From assembly GCA_030054035.1 (NCBI GenBank), contig JASGCS010000007.1:29370-79189 (forward strand): DNA of 49,820 nucleotides, read 5' to 3'. Source of the stretch: Candidatus Methylacidiphilales bacterium (GTDB lineage: Bacteria; Pseudomonadota; Gammaproteobacteria; JASGCS01). The notes under the pieces were generated by a model. That model saw only the letters and a list, made by a program, of their open reading frames with translations, made no database searches and was not told the origin of the DNA. A program made the translations under genes and the position numbers. This document shows positions 23,537 to 32,728 of this stretch, one piece after another; positions within the stretch are counted from its first letter, which is position 1, and the number at the start of each line of letters is the position of its first letter.

Positions 23537-25148
23537 GAAATTCTCTAAACATTCCTGATTTCATATGTAATGCTAAGTGGCAATGAAAAGCCCAACGACC
23601 TATAGTATCAGCATCAACGATAAATTCTATAGCTTTGGCACCCTGAACGAGCAGGGTGTGTTTTTTAATGAAGGTCCCATCTGATTTACAGATATTGCTC
23701 CAGAGACCATGCAGATGCATAGGGTGTGACATCATCGTGTCATTGTGGAGCGTTACTCTATAGAGTTTTTTATACGCTAAGCGAATCGGCTCTGCTTTGG
23801 CGAATTCTACACCATCAATATTCCATAGATAGCGATGCATGTTGCCGGTAAGTCGCAAAATAATTTCATCTTCTATTTCACCTGTGAAGATGGGTTGGTC
23901 AATGGTGTGTAAATCTGCATAGGTTAGCACCTTCCAATCGCGATCTCTTAAGCCTACTCCTGGGTCATCAAGTTGGTAGTTGGCGTATTCCACCTCACTT
24001 TCCACTAGGTATGATTTTTTAATAGGTTTTTTTTCTGAAATGGGCTTTCGCTCCGACTCCATATCACCCATCATATCATTCATAGCTAATGTTACCGGTC
24101 TATCTAAAATAGGAATAGGGGCGCGCTCCGATATCTCTGGGGTTAGGGCAATATGTGCAAATCCAGTTCTTTCAATACTTTGTGCAAAAAAACAGTAGGG
24201 GCGATCTTTGGGTATGCAAAAAAGATCATAGGTTTCCGCTGGTGCGATTCTGAATTCATGTACGGAAACTGCTTCAATATCATTACCATCAGCGCCAATA
24301 ATTGCAAATTCTAAATCAGGAATTTGAATATCAAATATCGTGCTTGAGGAGGCATTAATAACTCTAATTCTTGTGGGTTGCCCAGGTTGAATAATATGGG
24401 TGGGCTGTTGTTGATTTTCAAGACCATTACACAGATAGGTAAACACCTTAGTGCTAGTATCCGAAAGATCAAAGGGGCTCATTGCCATGGCGTTCCACAT
24501 CGCAAATTTTTCTTTATTCTCTGCGTAGTCCTGAACCCGATCGCGAATTACTGAAAGTCTCTCGCTGTTAATTCTAAGTTCATGTAATAATCTTGATGGA
24601 GGAATCACTGTTGCATCTGATAAAAGTATCACGACTTCTTGTTGTGGCTTTGCCTTCGTGCTATCAATAATAAAAGCACCATAGACTCCGAGCAGTTCTT
24701 GAAATCCTGAATGAGAGTGATACCAGTAAGTGCCATGTTGGTTGAGTGGAAATGAATATTCAAATGTCTGGTCAGGTTGGATACCGTTAAAACTTAATCC
24801 AGGCACGCCATCCATTGCACTGGGTACAATTAAACCATGCCAATGTATAGAAGATACTTCTGATAGAGTGTTAGTTACTCTTATGGTAACCTTGTCTCGC
24901 TCACGGCAACGAATAATTGGCGCAGGAAGTGAGTTATTAATTAGTATCATTTCTGTTTGTAGCCCTTGTATTTCTCTAACCTGCTTGGCAATGGTCAAAT
25001 GTATATGTGGCCCCTCAAGAACTGATACTCCGCTAAGCGTTGGAGGTGACGCTGGTGCAGAAGCGTAGAGAATATTGCTTGGTAATAATGGAAGAGCGCC
25101 TAGCGCGATGATTTGCTTGAAAAACTTTCTTCGTAGCATTAAACACAT
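23526..25148 (-). CDS. copA: Multicopper oxidase, CopA-type copper resistance protein
   Basis: The product has 540 residues. A twin-arginine-like leader (L-R-R-K-F-F-K-Q, hydrophobic core A-L-G-A-L-P-L-L-P) suggests folded export by Tat. The copper ligands are seen in H-W-H-G (102-105), H-G-T-Y-W-Y-H-S-H (ending 146), H-P-M-H-L-H-G and H-C-H-L-A-L-H-M (522-529), covering the type 1, 2 and 3 sites. A short Met-rich patch (L-A-M-N-D-M-M-G-D-M) resembles the Met motifs of CopA. The enzyme probably oxidises Cu(I) in the periplasm. It is a little shorter than Pseudomonas CopA. ATG 25148 and ATG 25139 (Met4) are both possible starts; neither has a good ribosome site. The gene is divergent from the gamma-glutamyltransferase gene with 14 bp between annotated starts. 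Confidence 0.9.
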   Translation of the reverse strand: MCLMLRRKFFKQIIALGALPLLPSNILYASAPASPPTLSGVSVLEGPHIHLTIAKQVREIQGLQTEMILINNSLPAPIIRCRERDKVTIRVTNTLSEVSSIHWHGLIVPSAMDGVPGLSFNGIQPDQTFEYSFPLNQHGTYWYHSHSGFQELLGVYGAFIIDSTKAKPQQEVVILLSDATVIPPSRLLHELRINSERLSVIRDRVQDYAENKEKFAMWNAMAMSPFDLSDTSTKVFTYLCNGLENQQQPTHIIQPGQPTRIRVINASSSTIFDIQIPDLEFAIIGADGNDIEAVSVHEFRIAPAETYDLFCIPKDRPYCFFAQSIERTGFAHIALTPEISERAPIPILDRPVTLAMNDMMGDMESERKPISEKKPIKKSYLVESEVEYANYQLDDPGVGLRDRDWKVLTYADLHTIDQPIFTGEIEDEIILRLTGNMHRYLWNIDGVEFAKAEPIRLAYKKLYRVTLHNDTMMSHPMHLHGLWSNICKSDGTFIKKHTLLVQGAKAIEFIVDADTIGRWAFHCHLALHMKSGMFREFRVT

Positions 25149-25162
25149 TATATAGCATTATA

Positions 25163-26878
25163 ATGGTGTTAATGTCAACTTTCAATTCAGTGATAAAAAA
25201 CCACCTTAAAATCGTAGTGCTTTTAGGTAGTGCACTATGGTTCAATCAATGTTTTGCTGAGGCGCATAAGAAATTTTCTTCTATGGTGGTAGCTGCCCAC
25301 CCATTAGCATCACAAGCAGGGATGAATATTTTAGATCGAGGTGGTAGCGCGGTAGATGCAGCCATTGCAGTGCAGGCTATGCTCACACTGGTTGAGCCTC
25401 AATCATCAGGGATTGGTGGCGGTGGTTTTATGCTCTATTGGGATGCAAAAACAAAAAAACTTTATAGTTATGATGGTAGAGAAACTGCACCGGCTTCTGT
25501 GGATGAAAAATTATTTATTCAGAGTGAAAAACCACTTGATTGGTCAAAAGCTGCGCAAGGCGGTATCGCAGTCGGTGTGCCAGGTGTGTTAGCTATGTTA
25601 CATCTCGCTCATACTAATTTTGGTAGGTTAGCGTGGCGCGATTTATTTACCCAGTCTATTGAACAAGCCAACAAAGGATTTGCTATCTCGCCTCAGTTGT
25701 CAAGTGCTATAGCGGAAGAAGCGCTGTTTGGTGGATTGGGTACTAATAAAGACGCACTAAAATATTTTTTTGACTCTAAACGAAGGGCATTGCTACCTGG
25801 CCATCTCCTAAAAAATCCTGCGTTGGCGCAAACCTTTAGCTTGCTTGCTAGCAAAGGTGTCTCTGAATTTTATTGTGGCAGCATTGCTGATAAAATTGTC
25901 TCTTCGGTTCAAAAGGCTAAACAGTTTCCTGGTTCACTCAAACGAGAGGATCTCTGCAATTACCGTGCCACTATCCGAACTCCAGTTTGCAGTAATTATC
26001 ACCAGTACCATATCTGTGGAATGGGACCACCATCATCTGGTGGCACTACTGTGTCAATGATACTTTCCATGCTCGAGAAATTTAATTTAAAATCATTTGA
26101 GCCGAATACTTTTCAATTTGTACATCTTTTTACTCAAGCGAGTAGACTTGCCTATGCGGATCGCAACGCACATCTAGCCGATCCAGATTTTGTCTCAGCA
26201 CCTCTTGCGACTTTATTGAGCCCTGCGTATCTCTCTTCTCGTTCAAAATTAATCTTAACTGAAAAAGATATGGGTACGGCAACCACCGGTATTCCGAGGG
26301 AGACGGTACCTGATCGCAGCAACCCATCCACTTCGCATTTTGTCATTGTTGATAAACAAGGCAACATTGTCTCTATGACTAGTAGTGTAGAAAAGGGATT
26401 CGGTTCCACCCTAATGGCTGGAGGTTTTATCTTAAATAACCAACTAACTGATTTTAGTTTTGAGACTACTAATTCCCAAGGAGAGTCTATTGCCAATCGA
26501 GTACAGCCAGGAAAGCGACCCAGGAGCTCAATGTCTCCTACTATTATTTTTGACTCAAATATGCAACCTCGCTACGCGCTTGGCTCTCCAGGTGGTCCAA
26601 GAATCATAGAATATGTTGCAAAAACTATTATTGCGTTACTGGATTGGCAATTAGATGCAAAACTTGCGCCTGCATTACCTCATATAACTAATATGAATAC
26701 TGTTACTGAACTTGAAGAGAATACTCCAGTTGCCACATACCGACAAGCTCTTGAACAAATGGGGCATACGGTTGTGATTAATAAACAATATAGTGGCATT
26801 CATGTTATTGCGATTAGCGATTCTGGGCTGGTTGGAGGCGCCGACCCCCGACGAGAAGGATTAGTGATTGGCAAATGA
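25163..26878 (+). CDS. ggt: Gamma-glutamyltransferase (gamma-glutamyl transpeptidase)
   Basis: The product has 571 residues, the usual length. A signal peptide (V-V-L-L-G-S-A-L-W-F-N-Q-C-F-A) sends it to the periplasm. The family motifs are A-A-H-P-L-A-S, G-I-G-G-G-G-F-M, G-P-P-S-S-G-G, and the autoprocessing site with catalytic Thr390 (N-P-S-T-S-H-F), followed by P-R-S-S-M-S-P-T and A-L-G-S-P-G-G. It splits into large and small subunits and hydrolyses glutathione and other gamma-glutamyl compounds, supplying amino acids. ATG 25163 or ATG 25172 (Met4) could be the start; both lie in the short divergent gap with copA. The SRAP gene follows three bases after its stop. Confidence 0.93.
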   Translation: MVLMSTFNSVIKNHLKIVVLLGSALWFNQCFAEAHKKFSSMVVAAHPLASQAGMNILDRGGSAVDAAIAVQAMLTLVEPQSSGIGGGGFMLYWDAKTKKLYSYDGRETAPASVDEKLFIQSEKPLDWSKAAQGGIAVGVPGVLAMLHLAHTNFGRLAWRDLFTQSIEQANKGFAISPQLSSAIAEEALFGGLGTNKDALKYFFDSKRRALLPGHLLKNPALAQTFSLLASKGVSEFYCGSIADKIVSSVQKAKQFPGSLKREDLCNYRATIRTPVCSNYHQYHICGMGPPSSGGTTVSMILSMLEKFNLKSFEPNTFQFVHLFTQASRLAYADRNAHLADPDFVSAPLATLLSPAYLSSRSKLILTEKDMGTATTGIPRETVPDRSNPSTSHFVIVDKQGNIVSMTSSVEKGFGSTLMAGGFILNNQLTDFSFETTNSQGESIANRVQPGKRPRSSMSPTIIFDSNMQPRYALGSPGGPRIIEYVAKTIIALLDWQLDAKLAPALPHITNMNTVTELEENTPVATYRQALEQMGHTVVINKQYSGIHVIAISDSGLVGGADPRREGLVIGK

Positions 26879-26881
26879 ATA

Positions 26882-27625
26882 ATGTGTGCGACTTTTGAAA
26901 TAAAGACAACACTTGATAACATTGCCAAGCATTTTGGTAATCCCCTAAAGACTCAAGACCCCCTTATTACGCCAACGCTAGACCTTACGGTTAAGGGTTT
27001 TATGAAAACCCAACAAGCTCCGTTGATATATCTTAATAATGGTGAGTACCAGCTTGTCAATATGGCATTTTCATTATGTCCTAGTTGGGCAAAAGTTTAC
27101 CCATTTACTGCCTCTACATATAATGCTAGGTTAGAACGGATTAATCAAAATGGTAATCATGAATATATCTATCAAGTGCCAACATGGAAACAAGCCTGGA
27201 AAAATGCCACTACCTGTTTAGTGCCAATGACTGGAGCAATCGAGTCTTGTCATTATGGTAAACAAAAAGGGCATGTTGTACGATTTCATCAATTAGATAA
27301 TGAAGTGTTTTTTGTTGCAGGGTTGTATTCAAACTATACTGAAGCCAACCAAACCTATGCAACCTTTACAATCCTAACCGATACTCCGTACCCATATTTT
27401 CATGAGCAAGGCCATGATCGCGGGATAGTAGTATTAAAACCATCCGCGTATCAAGATTGGTTGCATAATCCCCATTTAACTAATGAGCAAAGATTGGCTT
27501 TTGTCAGAGAAGCACGCTGTGATTTACCCTGGAATTGCGAGCCTATTCGGTCAATTAAAAAGATTTATCCTCCCAGAGAGCTAGAATTAGAAACCATGGA
27601 TGTATGGGGTCAAAAAATAAAGTAG
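26882..27625 (+). CDS. SOS-response-associated peptidase (SRAP/HMCES/YedK-like)
   Basis: The product has 247 residues. Cys2 follows the initiator Met, as required for the thiazolidine crosslink with abasic DNA. Other active-site elements are recognisable: N-A-R in the Y-N-A-R-L-E-R segment, C-L-V-P-M-T-G-A-I-E with Glu121 (the usual form is G-F-Y-E-W), and His178 in Q-G-H-D-R-G. Family members shield abasic sites in single-stranded DNA through a covalent Cys2 adduct. Several motif positions differ from YedK: M-C-A-T-F replaces M-C-G-R-F, and I-E-S-C replaces Y-E-W-K. This is therefore a diverged member. It is probably co-transcribed with ggt. Confidence 0.85.
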   Translation: MCATFEIKTTLDNIAKHFGNPLKTQDPLITPTLDLTVKGFMKTQQAPLIYLNNGEYQLVNMAFSLCPSWAKVYPFTASTYNARLERINQNGNHEYIYQVPTWKQAWKNATTCLVPMTGAIESCHYGKQKGHVVRFHQLDNEVFFVAGLYSNYTEANQTYATFTILTDTPYPYFHEQGHDRGIVVLKPSAYQDWLHNPHLTNEQRLAFVREARCDLPWNCEPIRSIKKIYPPRELELETMDVWGQKIK

Positions 27626-27673
27626 AATGAAAACTGAGAAAATTAAACTAACTTACATTGGGACTTAGCGCAA

Positions 27674-28432
27674 ATGAACAAAATAATATTAATACTGTTT
27701 AGTGTATTTACATTTATTACTTATAGCTATGCCGAACAGACCAGTAGCGAACAAACCAAAATTTCTGAAACAAATGCCACAGTTACCGAGAGTAAAGCTG
27801 AAACTGAAGAGTCGCTGGATGGTATTGGTGCGACGCTTAGTCTTCAAGGGTTTACACTTTTCTACGACCGTATTTTAAGTAACAAAATAGGTGTTAGGGT
27901 AGGTTATAACTATTTAAAATATCAAAAGAATTATAGTCTAAAAGCTGAAGATCACGATGATTTATTTACCACCCCTCCTGATGAGTTGTCAATTTCTCCT
28001 AGCTTATCGGGAAGCTCAATACCTTTATTATTTGATTTTTACACTGGTAGCCATACTGGTTTTAGATTTACTATGGGAATGTATCTCGAGCTTACTCCTG
28101 CCGTAACCTTAAAGTTAAAGTCGCGCATCACTGATAAAAATACAAATATATCTTCATTTAAAAACATTACTATTACCATTGGTGATTCTGATAAAGTGTT
28201 GCCGTACCTTGGAATTGGGTATTCTACCCATGAATCCAATTTAGAAGGTTTTAAATTTATTTTTGATATTGGGGTTTTGTTCAGCGATATTACTCATTCG
28301 GTGAAGTGTGTAGGCTGCAACCAAACTGAGCTCAGTGATCTTAAAGGCAAGAAATTTAAAAATTCTTTTGAGACCATTACTAGTATCAAGTATGTTCCAC
28401 AAGTTGCTTTTGGCATTAAATACCAATTTTAG
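27674..28432 (+). CDS. Outer-membrane beta-barrel protein
   Basis: The product has 252 residues. The signal peptide is clear (M-N-K-I-I-L-I-L-F-S-V-F-T-F-I-T-Y-S-Y-A). A Thr/Ser/Glu-rich stretch follows, then alternating strands (I-G-A-T-L-S-L-Q-G-F-T-L-F-Y-D, I-G-V-R-V-G-Y-N-Y-L, F-R-F-T-M-G-M-Y-L-E-L) and a C-terminal V-A-F-G-I-K-Y-Q-F ending in Phe. It belongs to the same broad class as the 13960 and 3480 genes but shows no obvious close relationship. The stop TAG shares the tetramer TTAG with the stop of selO on the other strand. Function unknown. Confidence 0.75.
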   Translation: MNKIILILFSVFTFITYSYAEQTSSEQTKISETNATVTESKAETEESLDGIGATLSLQGFTLFYDRILSNKIGVRVGYNYLKYQKNYSLKAEDHDDLFTTPPDELSISPSLSGSSIPLLFDFYTGSHTGFRFTMGMYLELTPAVTLKLKSRITDKNTNISSFKNITITIGDSDKVLPYLGIGYSTHESNLEGFKFIFDIGVLFSDITHSVKCVGCNQTELSDLKGKKFKNSFETITSIKYVPQVAFGIKYQF

Positions 28433-29850
28433 GTCCCGCAGTAAGTATTTTGTATTCGCTCAGAGGGAGTCGGTGGAGATTGATAGTTAGGATTGATATC
28501 TTGAATCTGGTAAGGCGAAGTAAGAATACTTCGTAATTGAGTGACTGCTGCAACGTTACCTTTTTCCGCTTGTGTTAACGCATATTCAACGAGATGGTTT
28601 CGAGGAATATAAACTGGATTATTTTGTTGCATCTGTGATTGAGATACTACCGCTAGAGAATCGGTTTTATTTTTCCAATTTTTATACCACTGGTTAAACT
28701 CTTTATTCTGATCTATCTTTGCTGTACTTGTATTAGGATAGGTTAAGAGCGCAAAGGTATTGGTGTAATCCATAGATTGTTCCTGCATAATTGTTAGCAA
28801 GCTAGTAATTAATTCTAATAATTCTGTTTGATCAATGGTGGCTTCAGCTAATCCCAATTTCTTACTCATCATAGTTATCCATGCTTGATTAAACTCAAGA
28901 TCAAAACTATCAAGTGCGATTTGAAGTGCGCTGATTGCTTTTTCTTGATTAGTATCTACGAGTGGTACTAGTGTCTCAGCAAATTTACTTAAGTTCCATT
29001 TTGCTATTTGTGGTTGCTGTCCAAAGGCATATCTACCATAGCTGTCAATTGAACTGAATACCGTTTGTGGATGGTACTCATCCATAAATGCGCATGGTCC
29101 GTAATCAACTGTTTCACCACAGAGGAGCATATTATCGGTATTCATCACTCCATGAATAAATCCCACTCGCAACCAATCAATGATTAGGGCGATTTGTTTT
29201 TGTTTCACCTGATTAAAGAGACACAAGTATGGATTATCGCTGATTTGACAATTTGAATAATGACGAGCAATGGTGTAATCAGCTAATGAGCGCACTATTG
29301 TTTCACCAAATTCTGATGCTAACTGAAAGGTACCGACTCGTATATGACTTGAGGCAACACGAGCGAGCACTGCACCAATGCGTTCCTGATCACGAAAAAT
29401 ATTTTCACCAGTGGTTGCCACAAGTAAACTTCTCGTGGTAGGAATGGCAAGGGCGGCCATGGCTTCACTGATGAGATATTCTCTGAGCATAGCATTGAGA
29501 GTAGCTTTTCCATCCCCATTTCTAGAAAATGCTGTTCTCCCTGAACCTTTTAGATGAATATCTAATATTTTGTTTTGACTTGTTTTTATTTCACCAATCA
29601 GCGCTGCTCTACCATCGCCAAGCCTATTGTAATGTCCATATTGGTGACCGCTATAGGCCTGAGCAATGACTAGTGATGAGTTTTGATTTCCATGTAGCAA
29701 GGATAATAAATTTTCATCGTGGGGTAGCCCAAGCTCTTTTGCCAGAGTGTCATTAATCAGGCAGGGTGTAGGTGTAGAAAAATATTGGGGAATGGTACTG
29801 GCAAATAATGGAGCTGGAAGTTCACGATAACTATGTTGTAGTGAAATCAT
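28429..29850 (-). CDS. selO: SelO/YdiU protein adenylyltransferase (pseudokinase-fold AMPylase)
   Basis: The product has 473 residues, the normal length for bacterial SelO. Family motifs: A-Q-A-Y-S-G-H-Q-Y-G, L-G-D-G-R-A-A-L-I-G-E, H-L-K-G-S-G-R-T-A-F-S-R-N-G-D-G, M-R-E-Y-L-I-S-E-A-M, G-V-M-N-T-D-N-M and D-Y-G-P-C-A-F-M-D. The last pair contain the metal-binding Asn and Asp. SelO transfers AMP to Ser, Thr or Tyr of target proteins and is linked to oxidative stress and S-glutathionylation control. The C-terminus ends C-G-T, a Cys near the end as in other bacterial homologues, with no selenocysteine. It lies nine bases after the pntB stop on the same strand, so it is probably the last gene of the transhydrogenase operon. 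Confidence 0.92.
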   Translation of the reverse strand: MISLQHSYRELPAPLFASTIPQYFSTPTPCLINDTLAKELGLPHDENLLSLLHGNQNSSLVIAQAYSGHQYGHYNRLGDGRAALIGEIKTSQNKILDIHLKGSGRTAFSRNGDGKATLNAMLREYLISEAMAALAIPTTRSLLVATTGENIFRDQERIGAVLARVASSHIRVGTFQLASEFGETIVRSLADYTIARHYSNCQISDNPYLCLFNQVKQKQIALIIDWLRVGFIHGVMNTDNMLLCGETVDYGPCAFMDEYHPQTVFSSIDSYGRYAFGQQPQIAKWNLSKFAETLVPLVDTNQEKAISALQIALDSFDLEFNQAWITMMSKKLGLAEATIDQTELLELITSLLTIMQEQSMDYTNTFALLTYPNTSTAKIDQNKEFNQWYKNWKNKTDSLAVVSQSQMQQNNPVYIPRNHLVEYALTQAEKGNVAAVTQLRSILTSPYQIQDINPNYQSPPTPSERIQNTYCGT

Positions 29851-29859
29851 GAAAGTAAT

Positions 29860-31233
29860 TTAATCAACTTGCTTTACATTGGCAAGCAAAGTAGCAAGCA
29901 CTGCTTGCGCGTCACCATACAGCATTGAGCAATTAGGTAACCCAAAGAGAGGGTTTTCTACTCCAGAAAAACCTTTTCCACTTCCGCGTTTAATCACTAC
30001 AATCTGTTTTGCTGCATCTACATCTAATATCGGCATTCCATAGAGCGGGGAGTTTTTATCATTTCTCGCGCTTGGATTAATTACATCGTTAGCCCCCACA
30101 ACGATGGCGACATCACAGGAAGCAAATTCTGGGTTAATTTCATCCATATCTTTGATTAAATCATAGTCAATTCCTGCTTCAGCTAACAACACATTCATGT
30201 GCCCCGGCATCCGACCAGCAACTGGGTGAATTGCAAACAGTATCGTTATATCCTTTTTTCGTAATAGCGTGGTTAGTTCGGCTACTTTTTGTTGTGCTTG
30301 GGCTACCGCTAATCCATAGCCAGGGATAATAATAACTTTTTGAGCGTAGGCTAACTGCACTGCAATGTCTTCAGATTCTGCAGTTCGCAGGGTAAGTAGT
30401 GTATCACTGGTGCTTTCGCTATTCCCAAATGAGCTAAATAATACCTGGAGAATAGACCTATTCATTGCCTTTGCCATAAGCTGCGTTAATAATGTTCCAG
30501 ATGCCCCAACTACTGTCCCAGCAATGATCATGGCTGGATTGCCTAAAACTAATCCTTCCAATCCAACTGCTAGTCCTGTGAATCCATTAAAGAGTGAGAT
30601 GATCACTGGCATATCGGCACCACCTACGGGAATGGTTATGAGAATGCCAAGCAATAACGCAGAAATAAAAAATAAAAAAATCAGAGAGATGGAATACTGC
30701 TGCATGGTAAAAATCGCCGTAGCAACACTCAAGAGTAACACCAATAAACTAATGGTGTGATGCAAAGGTAATCTAATGGTTCGGGTGAGTAATCCTTGGA
30801 GTTTGGCAAACGCAACGATGGATCCAGTAAATGAGATTGCGCCAATTAACCCTCCAGCAAATGCAATAGCACTATGAGTGGAAGTTTGTGTATGTTTCAT
30901 TAGTTCAAGCAAGGCAATAGCGGCTGCTGCACCACCACCCATACCGTTGTAGAGAGCAACCATTTGTGGCATAGCGGTCATGGCAACTTTTTTTCCAGAA
31001 TACCATGCGATAAGCGACGCACTGGTAAGCGCAAGAATCATGAGCATGGTATTGTGAGGTGAAACTAATATTGTGGCTCCCGTGGCGAGAAGCATACCAA
31101 TTCCAGCAAGGCTAAAACCTTGACTGGCAGTTTTAGGAGATGCCATTTGTTTTAAGCCAAATAGAAATAGCATAGATGAAATGAAATACGCACATGAAAC
31201 AAAAAATTCAAGAAAGGGCATATTAAGTATCAT
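29860..31233 (-). CDS. pntB: NAD(P) transhydrogenase beta subunit
   Basis: The product has 457 residues, the usual length. Residues 1-260 form transmembrane helices of the proton channel. The C-terminal domain III binds NADP(H), with I-I-P-G-Y-G-L-A-V-A-Q-A-Q, H-P-V-A-G-R-M-P-G-H-M-N-V-L-L-A-E-A and G-A-N-D-V-I-N-P-S-A-R. The complex uses the proton gradient to reduce NADP+ with NADH. The start overlaps the pntA-2 stop by 11 bp and has an AAGG site very close to it; ATG 31221 is an alternative. The order pntA-1, pntA-2, pntB is that of organisms with a split alpha subunit. Confidence 0.95.
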   Translation of the reverse strand: MILNMPFLEFFVSCAYFISSMLFLFGLKQMASPKTASQGFSLAGIGMLLATGATILVSPHNTMLMILALTSASLIAWYSGKKVAMTAMPQMVALYNGMGGGAAAAIALLELMKHTQTSTHSAIAFAGGLIGAISFTGSIVAFAKLQGLLTRTIRLPLHHTISLLVLLLSVATAIFTMQQYSISLIFLFFISALLLGILITIPVGGADMPVIISLFNGFTGLAVGLEGLVLGNPAMIIAGTVVGASGTLLTQLMAKAMNRSILQVLFSSFGNSESTSDTLLTLRTAESEDIAVQLAYAQKVIIIPGYGLAVAQAQQKVAELTTLLRKKDITILFAIHPVAGRMPGHMNVLLAEAGIDYDLIKDMDEINPEFASCDVAIVVGANDVINPSARNDKNSPLYGMPILDVDAAKQIVVIKRGSGKGFSGVENPLFGLPNCSMLYGDAQAVLATLLANVKQVD

Positions 31234-31534
31234 GGCCTTTTCTCATTTTGGTAGTTTTGAAAAACTCAAGCATGCGGTCGGTAGTTACATACCCACCGAC
31301 TGCGTTACCACAAGCTAAAAACACTGCAATAAATCCAATCGTTTGTTCCATGGTTCCTTGGGCGTTACTTAACGCACTCATTGCTCCAACCAGAACAATA
31401 CCATGGATAAAGTTACTCCCCGACATTAATGGGGTATGTAAAATCACGGGAACTCGTGCAATAATTTCATATCCAGTACTTGCTGACAGTACAAAAAGGT
31501 AGAGCGCGATAAACCCAGAAATTTCTAAAATCAT
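31223..31534 (-). CDS. pntA2: NAD(P) transhydrogenase alpha-2 (membrane) subunit
   Basis: The start is placed at ATG 31534, which overlaps the pntA-1 stop as ATGA, giving 103 residues; the frame also extends to 31561 but that would be within pntA-1. It has about three transmembrane helices (I-S-G-F-I-A-L-Y-L-F-V-L, F-I-H-G-I-V-L-V-G-A, I-G-F-I-A-V-F-L-A-C-G-N-A) and the conserved R-V-P-x-x-L-H-T-P-L-M-S-G and V-T-D-R-M-L-E-F-F motifs. It is the membrane part that is fused to the alpha subunit in E. coli. Confidence 0.93.
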   Translation of the reverse strand: MILEISGFIALYLFVLSASTGYEIIARVPVILHTPLMSGSNFIHGIVLVGAMSALSNAQGTMEQTIGFIAVFLACGNAVGGYVTTDRMLEFFKTTKMRKGHDT

Positions 31535-32640
31535 GATTTTGTTATTTCGCCTTGATGACAAAGTGCTGTTGCAGTATAAAGCTCATCGTTCCAATCTATA
31601 TTGATGGAATGTTGTTTAGTGAAGAGGGGGCTTAAAAAAGCAAAAATATTTTTACTAAATAATTCAGAGGCATGCTGCGCTAATCGTGAAGGTAAATGAG
31701 TTTCTCCACATATGGTGATGGTATTTTGTGAGATAGTAGTACCTTTGCTGGTTAGTTCACAGTTGCCACCTTGTTCAGCCATGGTGTCTACAATAACGGC
31801 ACCTTGTTTCATACGCGTAATCATAGCAGCGGTGATCAGGCGCGGTGCAGGTTTACCTGGTACCCCAGCGCAGGTAATAATCAAATCCGCCTTACTGATC
31901 TCTTCGGTAAGTACTGTAGTTATTTTTTCTTGTTCTGCATCGGTGAGCACTCTTGCATAACCTCCACTTCCTTCACCTGAAATCCCAAGGTCTATTGCTT
32001 TTGCTCCCAGCGATTCAATTTGTTCTTTGGTTGAGGGTCGCACATCAAATGCCCGTACTTGTGCTCCAAGTCGTTTTGCAGTTGCGATTGCTTGTAAACC
32101 TGCTACCCCTACCCCTAATACTAGCACTTGGGCTGGCTTAATCGTTCCAGCTGCTGAAGTTAACATTGGTAGATAGCGTTGCAATAAACTTGCGCCTTTA
32201 ATCACTGCCACATATCCAGCGCAGGAGGCCTGGGATGAAAGCACATCCATGCTCTGTGCGCGAGAAATTCTTGGCATGCGCTCAAGTGCAAACACCGTAA
32301 GTTTTTGCGTGCAGGCTATTTTAGTCCAAGTTGGGCGAATATCTGGGTAGACTAAGCTAATCATTATTGTCCCCGCTTTTAGCTGAGTTAATTCAGATTC
32401 TGGCAAGGCTTGAATACCAATGACAATATCTGCCTCGCGAAGCGCTTGATCTCGAGTAACGATTTGTGCTTCTTGCCATGATGCATCACTGATTGAGGTT
32501 TTTCGCCATGCCCCTTGTTCAATGGCAATAGAAGCGCCTAAGGCCAGATAGCGTTGTAGCAACGACGGAACGATTGCAATGCGATGCTCTAAGGGATCTT
32601 GTTCGGCCAAGACTGCGATAGTAATGTTCTTGCTCACCAT
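31531..32640 (-). CDS. pntA: NAD(P) transhydrogenase alpha-1 subunit (NAD-binding)
   Basis: The product has 369 residues, the usual length for the split soluble subunit. It resembles alanine dehydrogenase. The NAD-binding motif is V-L-G-V-G-V-A-G-L-Q-A-I-A-T-A-K-R-L-G-A, followed by the F-D-V-R-P segment, and then D-T-M-A-E-Q-G-G-N-C-E-L. No signal peptide is present; it sits on the inner face of the membrane. The ribosome site is weak. It begins 88 bp downstream of the LTA-synthase-like gene. A TTGTCA (about 32699-32694) lies in that gap, but its -10 partner is poor. Confidence 0.94.
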   Translation of the reverse strand: MVSKNITIAVLAEQDPLEHRIAIVPSLLQRYLALGASIAIEQGAWRKTSISDASWQEAQIVTRDQALREADIVIGIQALPESELTQLKAGTIMISLVYPDIRPTWTKIACTQKLTVFALERMPRISRAQSMDVLSSQASCAGYVAVIKGASLLQRYLPMLTSAAGTIKPAQVLVLGVGVAGLQAIATAKRLGAQVRAFDVRPSTKEQIESLGAKAIDLGISGEGSGGYARVLTDAEQEKITTVLTEEISKADLIITCAGVPGKPAPRLITAAMITRMKQGAVIVDTMAEQGGNCELTSKGTTISQNTITICGETHLPSRLAQHASELFSKNIFAFLSPLFTKQHSINIDWNDELYTATALCHQGEITKS

Positions 32641-32728
32641 ATTATTTTATACTCTTTAAATAAATTTTATGATTTAATATCTTTGGATAGATTTGACAAA
32701 GCTCTGATGCAATTATAATACATAGCAT

